Origin: CAZTGZ01 sp964613385
GTDB lineage: Bacteria > Bacteroidota > Bacteroidia > NS11-12g > UBA9320
DNA: 64,000 nt
Reading direction: 5' to 3'
Assembly: GCA_964613385.1 (NCBI GenBank)
Contig: CAZTGZ010000003.1
Location: forward strand, 80,933-144,932
This document shows positions 33,443-41,196 of the stretch, piece after piece (positions within the stretch are counted from its first letter, which is position 1; every line of letters starts with the position of its first letter). The notes under the pieces are model-generated. The model saw only the letters and a list, made by a program, of their open reading frames with translations. It was not told the DNA's origin and made no database searches. A program made the position numbers and the translations under genes.

Positions 33443-34105
33443 ATGGCGGAAGTACTTGAACAAAAGGCGGCAAAAGCAAACGCAGAGCCGTTATTCTCTA
33501 AAAAGAATCGAAAACTGGTCAGCAATCCGCTTGACAATGACAACCCGATTACCGTGCAGGTTTTGGGTATCTGTTCAGCACTAGCTGTAACCGTTCAGAT
33601 GAAGCCGACTATGGTAATGGCCATCGCTGTATTGGCGGTTGTAGCCATGTCGAATTTCATCATTTCCATTATGCGCAATATGATTCCTTCCAGAATCAGG
33701 ATTATTGTTCAATTAGGGGTTGTTGCATCTTTGGTAGCTACAGTAGATCAGATATTGCAGGCATATGCATACGACGTAAGCAAACAATTGTCAGTATTTG
33801 TGGGTCTTATTATTACCAACTGTATCGTAATGGGCCGATTGGAAGCATTTGCGATGGCGAATAAACCCTGGCCTAGTTTGTTGGATGGAATTGGAAACTC
33901 TTTGGGTTATGGTATGATCATTTTATCTGTTGCCTTTGTAAGAGAACTCTTTGGATCGGGCAGTTTGTTTGGATTTGAAGTGTTTAAAGCAGCCGGCATT
34001 CCTTATGTAACCAATGGATTGCTCGTAACACCGGCCGGTGCATGTATTGTACTTGGCCTGATAATTTGGGCACAGCGCGCTCGCAATGGATATGTAGAAA
34101 ATTAA
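33443..34105 (+). CDS. nqrD: Na+-translocating NADH:quinone reductase subunit D
   Basis: A 220-residue membrane subunit with six helices. The two cysteines that share the intramembrane 2Fe-2S centre with NqrE are in LGICSALAVTVQMKP (near residue 39) and IITNCIVMGRLEAFA (near 127). An N-terminal extension of about 30 residues (EVLEQKAAKANAEPLFSKKNRKLVSNPL) precedes the first helix. The start at 33443 lies 2 bases after nqrC. NqrE follows after 11 bases. Confidence 0.95.
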   Translation: MAEVLEQKAAKANAEPLFSKKNRKLVSNPLDNDNPITVQVLGICSALAVTVQMKPTMVMAIAVLAVVAMSNFIISIMRNMIPSRIRIIVQLGVVASLVATVDQILQAYAYDVSKQLSVFVGLIITNCIVMGRLEAFAMANKPWPSLLDGIGNSLGYGMIILSVAFVRELFGSGSLFGFEVFKAAGIPYVTNGLLVTPAGACIVLGLIIWAQRARNGYVEN

Positions 34106-34116
34106 TAGTTGTAAGG

Positions 34117-34761
34117 ATGGAACATTATTTAAATCTCTTAATCAAGTCGGTTTTTATCGACAATATGATTTTCGCATACTTTTTGGGTATGTGTTCATAT
34201 CTGGCTGTATCCAAGAAGATCAAGACTTCGATCGGATTGGGTATTGCCGTGACTTTCGTATTGGGATTCACCATTCCCTTGAACTGGTTAGTTTATACTT
34301 ATTTTCTGAAAGAAGGCGCCCTGAGTTGGGTCAACAATCTGGGTATTTCTAAATCGGTGGCTGATTTCTCGACCATAGATCTCGAGGTATTGAAATTTAT
34401 TATTTTCATTGCCGTGATTGCTGCATTTACTCAATTGACTGAAATGGCAGTTGAGAAATTCTCTCCTGCCTTATACAGTGCATTGGGTATATTCCTGCCT
34501 TTGATCGCGGTGAATTGCTCTATTATGGGAGCGGCATTATTTATGCCCGGCCGGGAGTACAATCTCGGAGAAGCTACGGTTTTTGGCTTAGGTTCAGGTC
34601 TTGGCTGGTTTTTAGCGGTAGTTTCTTTGGCAGCAGTGAGAGAAAAAATGCAGTATTCAAATGTACCACCTGCTTTGAGAGGACTGGGAATAACATTTAT
34701 TACTGTAGGTCTGATGGCCATGGCTTTTTTGAGTTTCATGGGTTTCAAATTACCTTTTTAA
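34117..34761 (+). CDS. nqrE: Na+-translocating NADH:quinone reductase subunit E
   Basis: A 214-residue membrane subunit, related to NqrD but inserted in the opposite sense. The iron-sulfur cysteines are in FLGMCSYLAVSKK (near residue 26) and IAVNCSIMGAALFM (near 130). The start MEHYLNLLIKSVFIDNM at 34117, preceded by AAGG, is the usual family N-terminus; a longer in-frame start would run into nqrD. NqrF follows after 17 bases. Confidence 0.95.
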   Translation: MEHYLNLLIKSVFIDNMIFAYFLGMCSYLAVSKKIKTSIGLGIAVTFVLGFTIPLNWLVYTYFLKEGALSWVNNLGISKSVADFSTIDLEVLKFIIFIAVIAAFTQLTEMAVEKFSPALYSALGIFLPLIAVNCSIMGAALFMPGREYNLGEATVFGLGSGLGWFLAVVSLAAVREKMQYSNVPPALRGLGITFITVGLMAMAFLSFMGFKLPF

Positions 34762-34778
34762 CATAGAATAAAAGAACA

Positions 34779-36095
34779 ATGATATTATTAGCAAGCAATA
34801 CATTTCTGGTAATTTTAGCTGCCATCGTGTTTACGGTGGTTATCTTGTTCCTGGTGCTTATGCTGCAGGTTGCTGCCAAAAGATTGGTCCAGCAGGGAGA
34901 TGTTGTTATTGAAATTAACGGAGAGCGAAAGGTTACGGTGCCCGCAGGTGGTACACTGCTCAATGCCCTGTCCAACGAAAAAATATTTCTGCCGTCGGCC
35001 TGTGGAGGTGGTGGTACTTGTGCCATGTGTAAATGTCAGGTTACCGAAGGAGGAGGGGACATATTGCCAACAGAAACGGGTCATATCAATCGCCGCGATC
35101 AAAAAGAGAACTGGAGACTTTCCTGTCAGGTAAAAGTGAAGAATGACATGAAAATCCAGGTTTCTGACGAGGTGTTTGGAATTAAAAAATGGGAATGTAC
35201 GGTGGTAAGTAATTACAACGTTGCTTCCTTTATTAAAGAGTTTGTCGTTCAGTTGCCTCCCGGTGAACATCTCGAATTTGAAGCCGGTGGTTATATTCAG
35301 GTGGATGTTCCGGAATGTGAAGTGGATTTCAAAACCATGGATATTACCTCTCATCCCGACTTGAAAAGAGATCCGATGGATTTTAAACCGGAATGGGATA
35401 AATACAACCTGTGGGATTTGAAGATGAAGAATGACGAACCCATTTTTAGGGCGTATTCCATGGCCAACCACCCTGCAGAAGGGAATATTGTCATGTTGAA
35501 CATTCGTATTGCAACCCCACCATGGGATCGTGCCAATAATCGCTGGATGGAGGTGAATCCCGGTATTTGTTCTTCCTATATTTTCTCCCGCAAACCGGGT
35601 GATAAGGTAACCATATCAGGCCCTTATGGAGAGTTTTTCATCAAAGATACCCGTTCTGAAATGATATATATCGGAGGGGGTGCCGGTATGGCGCCTATGC
35701 GTTCTCATTTGTTTCACTTGTTCCATACATTGAAAACAGGACGTAGAGTAACATATTGGTACGGAGGTCGTTCAAAGAGAGAATTGTTTTATCTGGAGCA
35801 TTTTAAGAACATAGAAAAGGAGTTTCCAAATTTCAAATTCTTTGTGGTGCTGAGTGAGCCTTTGCCTGAAGATAACTGGAAGGTGAAACAAAGTGTGAAT
35901 GACCCGGAAGGTGATGGATTCACCGGATTTGTGCATCAGGCAGTTATCGACCAATACTTGTCCAAGCACGAAGCTCCGGAAGATATAGAGTTTTATTTCT
36001 GCGGACCTCCAATGATGAATCAGGCCGTACTTAAAATGTGCGACGATTGGGGAGTACCACCGGAAAATGTATCATTCGACGACTTCGGAGGATGA
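34779..36095 (+). CDS. nqrF: Na+-translocating NADH:quinone reductase subunit F (NADH-oxidising)
   Basis: A 438-residue subunit. An N-terminal membrane helix (residues 5-30) is followed by a plant-type 2Fe-2S domain with cysteines in SACGGGGTCAMCKC (near residue 73-86) and LSCQVKV (near 118). Then come an FAD domain with RAYSMANHP (near residue 226) and an NADH domain with IGGGAGMAPMRSH and FCGPPMMNQAV. It feeds electrons from NADH into the complex at the cytoplasmic face. Its stop overlaps the apbE start as ATGA. Confidence 0.96.
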   Translation: MILLASNTFLVILAAIVFTVVILFLVLMLQVAAKRLVQQGDVVIEINGERKVTVPAGGTLLNALSNEKIFLPSACGGGGTCAMCKCQVTEGGGDILPTETGHINRRDQKENWRLSCQVKVKNDMKIQVSDEVFGIKKWECTVVSNYNVASFIKEFVVQLPPGEHLEFEAGGYIQVDVPECEVDFKTMDITSHPDLKRDPMDFKPEWDKYNLWDLKMKNDEPIFRAYSMANHPAEGNIVMLNIRIATPPWDRANNRWMEVNPGICSSYIFSRKPGDKVTISGPYGEFFIKDTRSEMIYIGGGAGMAPMRSHLFHLFHTLKTGRRVTYWYGGRSKRELFYLEHFKNIEKEFPNFKFFVVLSEPLPEDNWKVKQSVNDPEGDGFTGFVHQAVIDQYLSKHEAPEDIEFYFCGPPMMNQAVLKMCDDWGVPPENVSFDDFGG

Positions 36096-37138
36096 TAACC
36101 AATAAATTTAAAAGGTCTGCCATTTTAGCAGGCCTTTTTTTCTGTCTTTTGGGTATCTGGTCCTGTAGCTCCGAACAACGGGGAGATGTTTGCTTTATAG
36201 AAGGAAACACTATGGGCAGCAAATATCATCTCAAGATAGTTGGAAATGGGAATCCTCATCAGATTAAGCCGGCGGTAGATTCTTTGTTGTTGCTCTTTAA
36301 TCAGGCATTCAGTACTTATGACACGAATTCACTGCTGAGTTTATTCAATCGAAATCAATACAATTTTGGAGGTCAGGATACCCGATACTCGGAAGATCAG
36401 CGCCGCTGGGTCTTGCATGTTATCTATCGCAGTTTCGATGTATTTACCGCCAGTGGAGGAGCATTCGACCCCGGGGCCGGTTCCATTTTTAGTGCCTGGG
36501 GCTTTTCAGATCATAAGCCCAAAAAGGTGCCCTCGGTCGCGTATATCGACTCCTGCCTGCAATTTGGTAGTATGAAATATCTGGAATTGGTCAATGGAAT
36601 TCCCGTGAAAAAAGATGCGAGACTTACATTGAATTTCAATGCGATTGCTCCCGGGTATGCAGCGGATTTAGTGGCGGAACTTTTGGAAGGAATGGGTTTT
36701 GAACATTTTATGGTAGAGATATCCGGTGAGGTGCATACCAAAGGAAAAAATCAGAACCATGAACCCTGGAATATTGGCATCAATGTTCCGGATCCGAAAA
36801 GCGCCTCTGATGACGTGCAGCAAATGCTGACTTTATCGGATATGAGTCTGGCAACTTCGGGCAACTACCGGAACTTTTTTGTTGAAAATGGTCAAACCTA
36901 TGCACATACTGTGGACCCCAGAACCGGCTATCCGGCTAAAAACCAATTGCTCAGTGCTACCATAGTCACCAGAAATTGTATCAGCGCTGATGCCTGGGCT
37001 ACAGCTTGTATGGTGCTCGGAAAAGAAAAATGTATGGATTTGGTGAGAAAAGATACAAGCTTAAAAGTATTCCTGCTATTTAGTAAAGATGGTAAAATTG
37101 AATCTGAATATTCCCCCAACCTCAAAACCCATTTCTAA
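36092..37138 (+). CDS. apbE: FAD:protein FMN transferase
   Basis: A 348-residue lipoprotein. The start at 36092 overlaps the nqrF stop (ATGA) and has GGAGG just before it; it gives MITNKFKRSAILAGLFFCLLGIWSC with lipobox IWSC. Family motifs are EGNTMGSKYHLKIV, FDPGAGSIFSAWGF, LNFNAIAPGYAADLVAELL, VEISGEVHTKG and the C-terminal HTVDPRTGYPAKN and SADAWATACMVLG (magnesium and FAD binding). ApbE transfers FMN from FAD to the threonine of S(T)GAT motifs, here expected to be those in NqrB and NqrC. It is periplasmic. Its TAA stop lies within a 7-bp tandem repeat. Confidence 0.95.
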   Translation: MITNKFKRSAILAGLFFCLLGIWSCSSEQRGDVCFIEGNTMGSKYHLKIVGNGNPHQIKPAVDSLLLLFNQAFSTYDTNSLLSLFNRNQYNFGGQDTRYSEDQRRWVLHVIYRSFDVFTASGGAFDPGAGSIFSAWGFSDHKPKKVPSVAYIDSCLQFGSMKYLELVNGIPVKKDARLTLNFNAIAPGYAADLVAELLEGMGFEHFMVEISGEVHTKGKNQNHEPWNIGINVPDPKSASDDVQQMLTLSDMSLATSGNYRNFFVENGQTYAHTVDPRTGYPAKNQLLSATIVTRNCISADAWATACMVLGKEKCMDLVRKDTSLKVFLLFSKDGKIESEYSPNLKTHF

Positions 37139-37165
37139 TTTCTAATTTCTAATTTCTAATTTCTA
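37131..37165. repeat. five copies of the 7-bp repeat ATTTCTA
   Basis: Five perfect tandem units of ATTTCTA (the complementary strand of the ATTAGAA family found at 49534 and 51853). The apbE stop TAA (37136-37138) lies in the first junction and the stop TAG of the convergent NqrM-like gene (37163-37165 on the minus strand) lies in the last unit. Confidence 0.95.
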
Positions 37166-37354
37166 ATTTTTCTCGCAGGGCTCTCCCACCGTTTTACCGC
37201 AAACACCGCAGACAACACCTTCATCCATGAGCATGGGGTTCTTAGATGCACAACCGCCTCTTACTTCGGCCTGCTTGATGAACAAAAGTCTAACCGCCAT
37301 GCCTAAGATGCCGATTCCTATCAGCGCAATTGCTACTATTATGGTTGCCATCAT
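37163..37354 (-). CDS. NqrM-like small cysteine-rich membrane protein
   Basis: A 63-residue protein with one membrane helix (residues 2-24) followed by RLLFIKQAEVRGGCASKNP and then CGVCGKTVGEPCEKN. The order helix, LGMAVR, GC-x-SxN, C-x-x-C, C recalls NqrM (DUF539), a small iron-donating protein needed to mature the NqrD/NqrE 2Fe-2S centre and usually found just after apbE. Here it also lies at the end of nqr-apbE but on the opposite strand, convergent, with its stop in the same repeat array as the apbE stop. A TATCTTTG promoter element sits 4 bases upstream. The assignment is from pattern and position, not from an alignment I could run. Confidence 0.65.
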   Translation of the reverse strand: MMATIIVAIALIGIGILGMAVRLLFIKQAEVRGGCASKNPMLMDEGVVCGVCGKTVGEPCEKN

Positions 37355-37358
37355 ACTG

Positions 37359-37366
37359 CAAAGATA
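37359..37366 (-). promoter_or_regulatory. candidate -7 element of the NqrM-like gene
   Basis: TATCTTTG on the minus strand fits TAnnTTTG and ends 4 bases before the ATG at 37354, so the transcript should be leaderless or nearly so. Confidence 0.5.
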
Positions 37367-37550
37367 ACATTCTGGTGTTGCTTTTGTTTTAAGTATATCG
37401 GTATTTGAACCATAGATTTAAATCATTCTATGATAGAAATATGACTTAACAGAATCCATTTTGGCAAAGTTATTGAGATACAAATGGTGTAAAAATCGAT
37501 AAACGAATGTTTTTCGATGTGTTGTGTAACCAATTAATATGTAATTTCGT

Positions 37551-37805
37551 ATGGCAATTAAACAGAAACTCATGTTCAGCAGACTGAAAAAAGAGAAAAA
37601 TTTGGCAGCTAAGGTAATCATAGCGGCTTTGTTGATTGCCAATATTCTTGCGTTTATTGCCGGAAACAACCATTTCGCCCGCCAGGCCGACAAGGAATTT
37701 ACCGAAATACAGGAAAAGAAATTTGATGTATTGAAATCCGGCTGGCAACTGATGAATTGGAGCTATTCTCTGCTGCGACATTATCGCGGAACGCCGGCAG
37801 AGTAA
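37551..37805 (+). CDS. small single-helix membrane protein before the LytS/LytTR pair
   Basis: An 84-residue protein with a basic N-terminus (KQKLMFSRLKKEKN), one membrane helix (about 20-40) and a charged helical tail (ARQADKEFTEIQEKKFDVLKSGWQLMN). I recognise no family. It ends 5 bases before the start of the histidine kinase gene, so it is probably the first gene of that operon. TAATTTCG (37541-37548), one base from the -7 consensus, ends 2 bases before its ATG. It might be a membrane partner of the kinase, but this rests on position only. Confidence 0.55.
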   Translation: MAIKQKLMFSRLKKEKNLAAKVIIAALLIANILAFIAGNNHFARQADKEFTEIQEKKFDVLKSGWQLMNWSYSLLRHYRGTPAE

Positions 37806-37810
37806 TATTC

Positions 37811-38896
37811 ATGGAATTCGTCTCTTCCAATCTTTATCAAAATCTAAGCAGAACCAAAATTCACCACGTCCTATTTTGGCTCGTTTACGGGCTCTTTTGG
37901 ATGTATCTTTATTCTTTTGATTCAACCCCATTCAATGCATTGGTTAATGCCTCTGTATTTATTCTTATACACGGCGTGGTCAGTTATTTCAACATGTATG
38001 TGTTGTTTTCAAAAATGCTTAAGCGCAAGCTGTATTTTTATTATGCGGTCAGTATTCTGATGTCTGTTACCCTGGCCTGTTTCGCGCTGGCGTTTGTGTT
38101 TAGCCACCTCAATACCATAGATGAACAAAGCAAAAGAACGATTTGGGAACTGAATTTCTTCATTACTAATGCCATTAGCGTATCTTACACGGTTGCCATT
38201 ACCATGTCGTTGAAACTTGTGAAACAATGGTATGAAAGAGAGCAGATGACCCGAAATCTGGAACGGATTAATATTGAAACAGAACTCAAATATCTGAAGA
38301 GCCAGATCAATCCTCATTTTTTGTTTAACTGCTTAAATAGCTTATATGCTCTAACCTTGAAGAAAAGTGATCTCGCACCGGAGATGGTTTTGCGATTGTC
38401 GGATCTACTGAGATATGTATTATATGAAGCCGGGGAGAAATTTACAGATCTTGAAAAGGAGATCGATTATCTGAAGAATTATCTGGAACTTGAGAAAATC
38501 AGACATGGAGAACGTCTCCAATATGAATTGCTGGTAGAAGGAAATACGACAGGCCGAAAAATTGCTCCCATGCTTTTTCTCACTTTTTTAGAGAATAGTG
38601 TAAAACATGGTTTGACGCATGAATCGGTAGCCGGGTTTATCAGAATTCAGATTACGGTGGAAGAAGAAGAACTGCATTTTACCATTTCCAATAGTAAACC
38701 AAAGGAAAAACCCAAGCCTTCCGGTAAATTGGAAGGGGGCATTGGACTTGAAAATGTAAGAAACAGATTGCGTTTAATATACCCAGGACAGCATTCTATC
38801 GAATTGGCAGAAACAGAGAATGAATATTTGGTACATTTGAGCCTGACATTAACCGAAGAATTTCAACCCGAGACCTATGAAATGTTTAATAGTTGA
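37811..38896 (+). CDS. LytS/YehU-type sensor histidine kinase
   Basis: A 361-residue kinase. Four membrane helices occupy about residues 20-140. A short coiled segment (REQMTRNLERINIETELKYLKSQ) leads to the His_kinase signature QINPHFLFNCLNSLYAL, whose histidine is phosphorylated. The ATPase part has the N-box FLENSVKHG and the G-box GGIGLENVRNRL. The start at 37811 (MEFVSSNLYQNLSRTKIHH) is chosen over a longer frame that would overlap the preceding small gene. It overlaps the LytTR regulator gene by 20 bases and certainly pairs with it. The signal sensed is unknown. Confidence 0.9.
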   Translation: MEFVSSNLYQNLSRTKIHHVLFWLVYGLFWMYLYSFDSTPFNALVNASVFILIHGVVSYFNMYVLFSKMLKRKLYFYYAVSILMSVTLACFALAFVFSHLNTIDEQSKRTIWELNFFITNAISVSYTVAITMSLKLVKQWYEREQMTRNLERINIETELKYLKSQINPHFLFNCLNSLYALTLKKSDLAPEMVLRLSDLLRYVLYEAGEKFTDLEKEIDYLKNYLELEKIRHGERLQYELLVEGNTTGRKIAPMLFLTFLENSVKHGLTHESVAGFIRIQITVEEEELHFTISNSKPKEKPKPSGKLEGGIGLENVRNRLRLIYPGQHSIELAETENEYLVHLSLTLTEEFQPETYEMFNS

Positions 38897-39587
38897 CGAC
38901 GAAGCCCTGGCCAGAGATGTGATCAGCAGTCACATTGGCAAATTACCTGAACTCCAATTGGCCGGTTCATTTAAAAACGCTATGGAAGCCAAAGAATTCC
39001 TGGCATCTGAATCTGTAGACCTCATTTTTCTGGATATTCAAATGCCGGAAGTAACCGGATTGGATTTTCTCAAGTCCTTAGAAAACCCACCCCTGGTTAT
39101 TTTTATTACAGCCTATCCGGAATACGCAGTTGAAGGCTTTGAATTAAATGCCATTGATTATTTATTGAAGCCGGTTTCATTTGACAGATTTGAAAAATCG
39201 ATCGAAAAGGCCAAAGAATATTTCAAATTTAAAAAGGGAGAAGGCGTGGACAGCACGGAAATGGAAGATGATTTCATTTACGTAAAGGCCAATCAAAAGT
39301 TGATCAAACTCAGCTACGATGATATATTATGTGTGGAGGCTTTTGCGGATTACGTAAAGATTTACGTTCCGGATAAGCGCATCGTTACGCTGCAAACCAT
39401 GAAGAACATGGAGAAAAAACTTCCATTGGATCGCTTTTGTCGCGTTCATCGATCATTTATCGTGGGACTCAGGCATATCAAGGCGTTTAGCCCCAGTGAA
39501 GTGGAAGTAGAAGGACATAAAATCCCAATCGGAAAGAATTACAAAGACGATTTCATGAATATCATGGGTCGCAAAAAAACACTCTAA
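38877..39587 (+). CDS. LytTR family response regulator
   Basis: A 236-residue regulator. The receiver domain (residues 1-118) has the acidic pair DDE at 7-9, the phosphoacceptor aspartate in LIFLDIQMPEVTGLDF and the lysine in YLLKPVSF. The LytTR DNA-binding domain (about 130-236) shows IYVKANQKLIKLSYDDILCVEAFADYVKI and FCRVHRSFIVGLRHI. LytTR proteins bind direct repeats upstream of their targets. It is the partner of the overlapping LytS-type kinase gene. mazG follows after 5 bases. Confidence 0.93.
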   Translation: MKCLIVDDEALARDVISSHIGKLPELQLAGSFKNAMEAKEFLASESVDLIFLDIQMPEVTGLDFLKSLENPPLVIFITAYPEYAVEGFELNAIDYLLKPVSFDRFEKSIEKAKEYFKFKKGEGVDSTEMEDDFIYVKANQKLIKLSYDDILCVEAFADYVKIYVPDKRIVTLQTMKNMEKKLPLDRFCRVHRSFIVGLRHIKAFSPSEVEVEGHKIPIGKNYKDDFMNIMGRKKTL

Positions 39588-39592
39588 TTTAT

Positions 39593-40352
39593 ATGACAGA
39601 TCCAAGAGCGGAGGCTTTTCTCCGTTTGCTCAAAATTATGGATGAGCTTCGCGCAGGTTGTCCCTGGGATCGCGAACAGACCCTGGAAAGTTTGAGGTAT
39701 TTGACCATCGAGGAGACCTATGAGCTCTCAGATGNNNNNNNNNNNNNNNNNNNNNNNNAACGAAATCAAAAAGGAATTGGGCGACCTAATGCTGCATATG
39801 GTATTTTACAGCAAAATTGGTGAAGAGAAATCTGCCTTTACCATTACAGAGGTTCTCCATTCAATTTGTGAGAAACTTATCGCGCGACATCCGCATATCT
39901 ATGGAGAAATCAAGGTTGATGACGCGGATCAGGTCAAAAAGAACTGGGAGCAACTTAAGTTGAGAGAAGGCAATAAGTCCGTTTTGTCCGGCGTCCCCGT
40001 TTCACTGCCATCTTTAGTCAAAGCCATGCGCATGCAGGACAAAGCTGCTCAGGTGGGATTTGACTGGCCAGAAATACAGGATGTATGGGAAAAAGTACAG
40101 GAGGAAATGAACGAGTTTCTCACTGCGCCTGAAGAAGAGAAAACTGCAGAATTCGGGGATTTGATTTTTTCTTTGGTTAACTATGCCCGCTGGAAAGGAA
40201 TCAATCCCGACGATGCTTTGGAGCAAACCAACCAAAAATTTAAAACCCGATTTGAGGCCATTGAACAACATGCCAGAGCCCAGGGAATTAAGTTAAATGA
40301 CATGTCGCTCGAACAAATGGAAGCAGTTTGGCAGGCGGCTAAATCTAAATAA
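39593..40352 (+). CDS. mazG: nucleoside triphosphate pyrophosphohydrolase MazG (broken by an N gap)
   Basis: The N-terminal part MTDPRAEAFLRLLKIMDELRAGCPWDREQTLESL...EETYELSD and the C-terminal part NEIKKELGDLMLHMVFYSKI... are both plainly MazG, but they lie in different reading frames on the two sides of 24 N at 39735-39758. The EExxE-type metal site is split: EETYEL on the left and KKELGDL on the right. The second, weaker MazG-like half (EEEMNEFL...EFGDLIFSLVNYARW) is intact. With the gap one base shorter, or two longer, the frames join, so I treat this as one intact gene with an inexact gap length. MazG hydrolyses NTPs to NMP and pyrophosphate and limits (p)ppGpp-related or damaged nucleotides. 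Confidence 0.88.
39735..39758. other. 24-N assembly gap inside mazG
   Basis: A run of N. Frames on either side differ by one base, so the true missing length is probably 20, 23 or 26 bases rather than 24. Confidence 0.95.
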
Positions 40353-40398
40353 AGTCAAGAGATATCATTCAGGTATAATTGTTGCGTTGTCTGTATAT

Positions 40399-41196
40399 AT
40401 GCATCGCATTCTGATTATATCGGTTTTATTGTTGGGTTCCTGTGTAAGCAGCAACAAGTACAATAAGGTGGTGCAGACAAATCAGCGCCTGGCTAAAAAG
40501 AACCGGGAATTTACTCGCCGCATTGACAGTTTGGAGAATGTGATTGCCATGCAAAGAGACGAATTATCTCAATATGAATCGGATGAAACGGATCTTCCAA
40601 TGGCGAATGCAGAAGCTGAACGTGAGCGTGAAATGGCCAGGGAATGGCTGAATGAATGGAGTGATCCTAAATATAAGGATGCAGATGTAGCTGCCAAATT
40701 GTCTTACCTGAAACCGGATGAAAAGGAGTTTTTCAGGTTGTGGAATCTGTGCCGTATGAATCCTCCGCTGTTTCTAAAAACCTATCTGGTAGACATTTAC
40801 AAAAAGGACCCTAAATTGAGAACGACGTATGAGGCTTCATTGGTGAAGACGATGATGAATATGGAGCCTAAACCAATCATATTGCCGGATAAAACGCTGT
40901 TCGATGGGGCGAGATGTCATGCTTATAATAGCGGTAAAGTTGGCTATGTTGGTCACAATCGCGGTGGCTATGCACAGGCATGCCAGAAAAATTACAATGC
41001 AGAATGTTGTAGTTATGGCAATCTTGATCCTCGCGGCCACCTTGAAAATTTACTCGTAGATGAAGGTGTATCTTCCCTCGGACATCGGGAAGCTATGTTT
41101 GGAAGCTACAAGTATGCCGGTATTTCGTTTCAACCCCATACTTCGTTTGGAGAAAATGTGGTGATCGACATGTCATATGCTCCGCGAGTACCTTGA
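40399..41196 (+). CDS. CAP-domain (SCP-like) lipoprotein
   Basis: A 265-residue lipoprotein. The start at 40399 gives MHRILIISVLLLGSC, a clean lipoprotein signal; a longer frame would overlap mazG. Residues 25-70 are charged and helical with heptad character (NQRLAKKNREFTRRIDSLENVIAMQRDEL), a likely coiled coil. The rest resembles a CAP/SCP domain: EFFRLWNLCRMNPPLFLKTYL, DKTLFDGARCHAYNSGKVGYVGHNRGG, GHREAMFGSYKYAGISF and GENVVIDMSYA, with conserved histidines at the usual places. CAP proteins are secreted and bind sterols, lipids or proteins, and some are proteases; the function here is unknown. Its stop TGA abuts the stop of the convergent gene with no gap. Confidence 0.78.
   Translation: MHRILIISVLLLGSCVSSNKYNKVVQTNQRLAKKNREFTRRIDSLENVIAMQRDELSQYESDETDLPMANAEAEREREMAREWLNEWSDPKYKDADVAAKLSYLKPDEKEFFRLWNLCRMNPPLFLKTYLVDIYKKDPKLRTTYEASLVKTMMNMEPKPIILPDKTLFDGARCHAYNSGKVGYVGHNRGGYAQACQKNYNAECCSYGNLDPRGHLENLLVDEGVSSLGHREAMFGSYKYAGISFQPHTSFGENVVIDMSYAPRVP

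Noticed and set aside
39593..40352. mazG as a frameshifted pseudogene
   Set aside because: The frame change coincides exactly with a run of N whose length is estimated, and both halves are well conserved.
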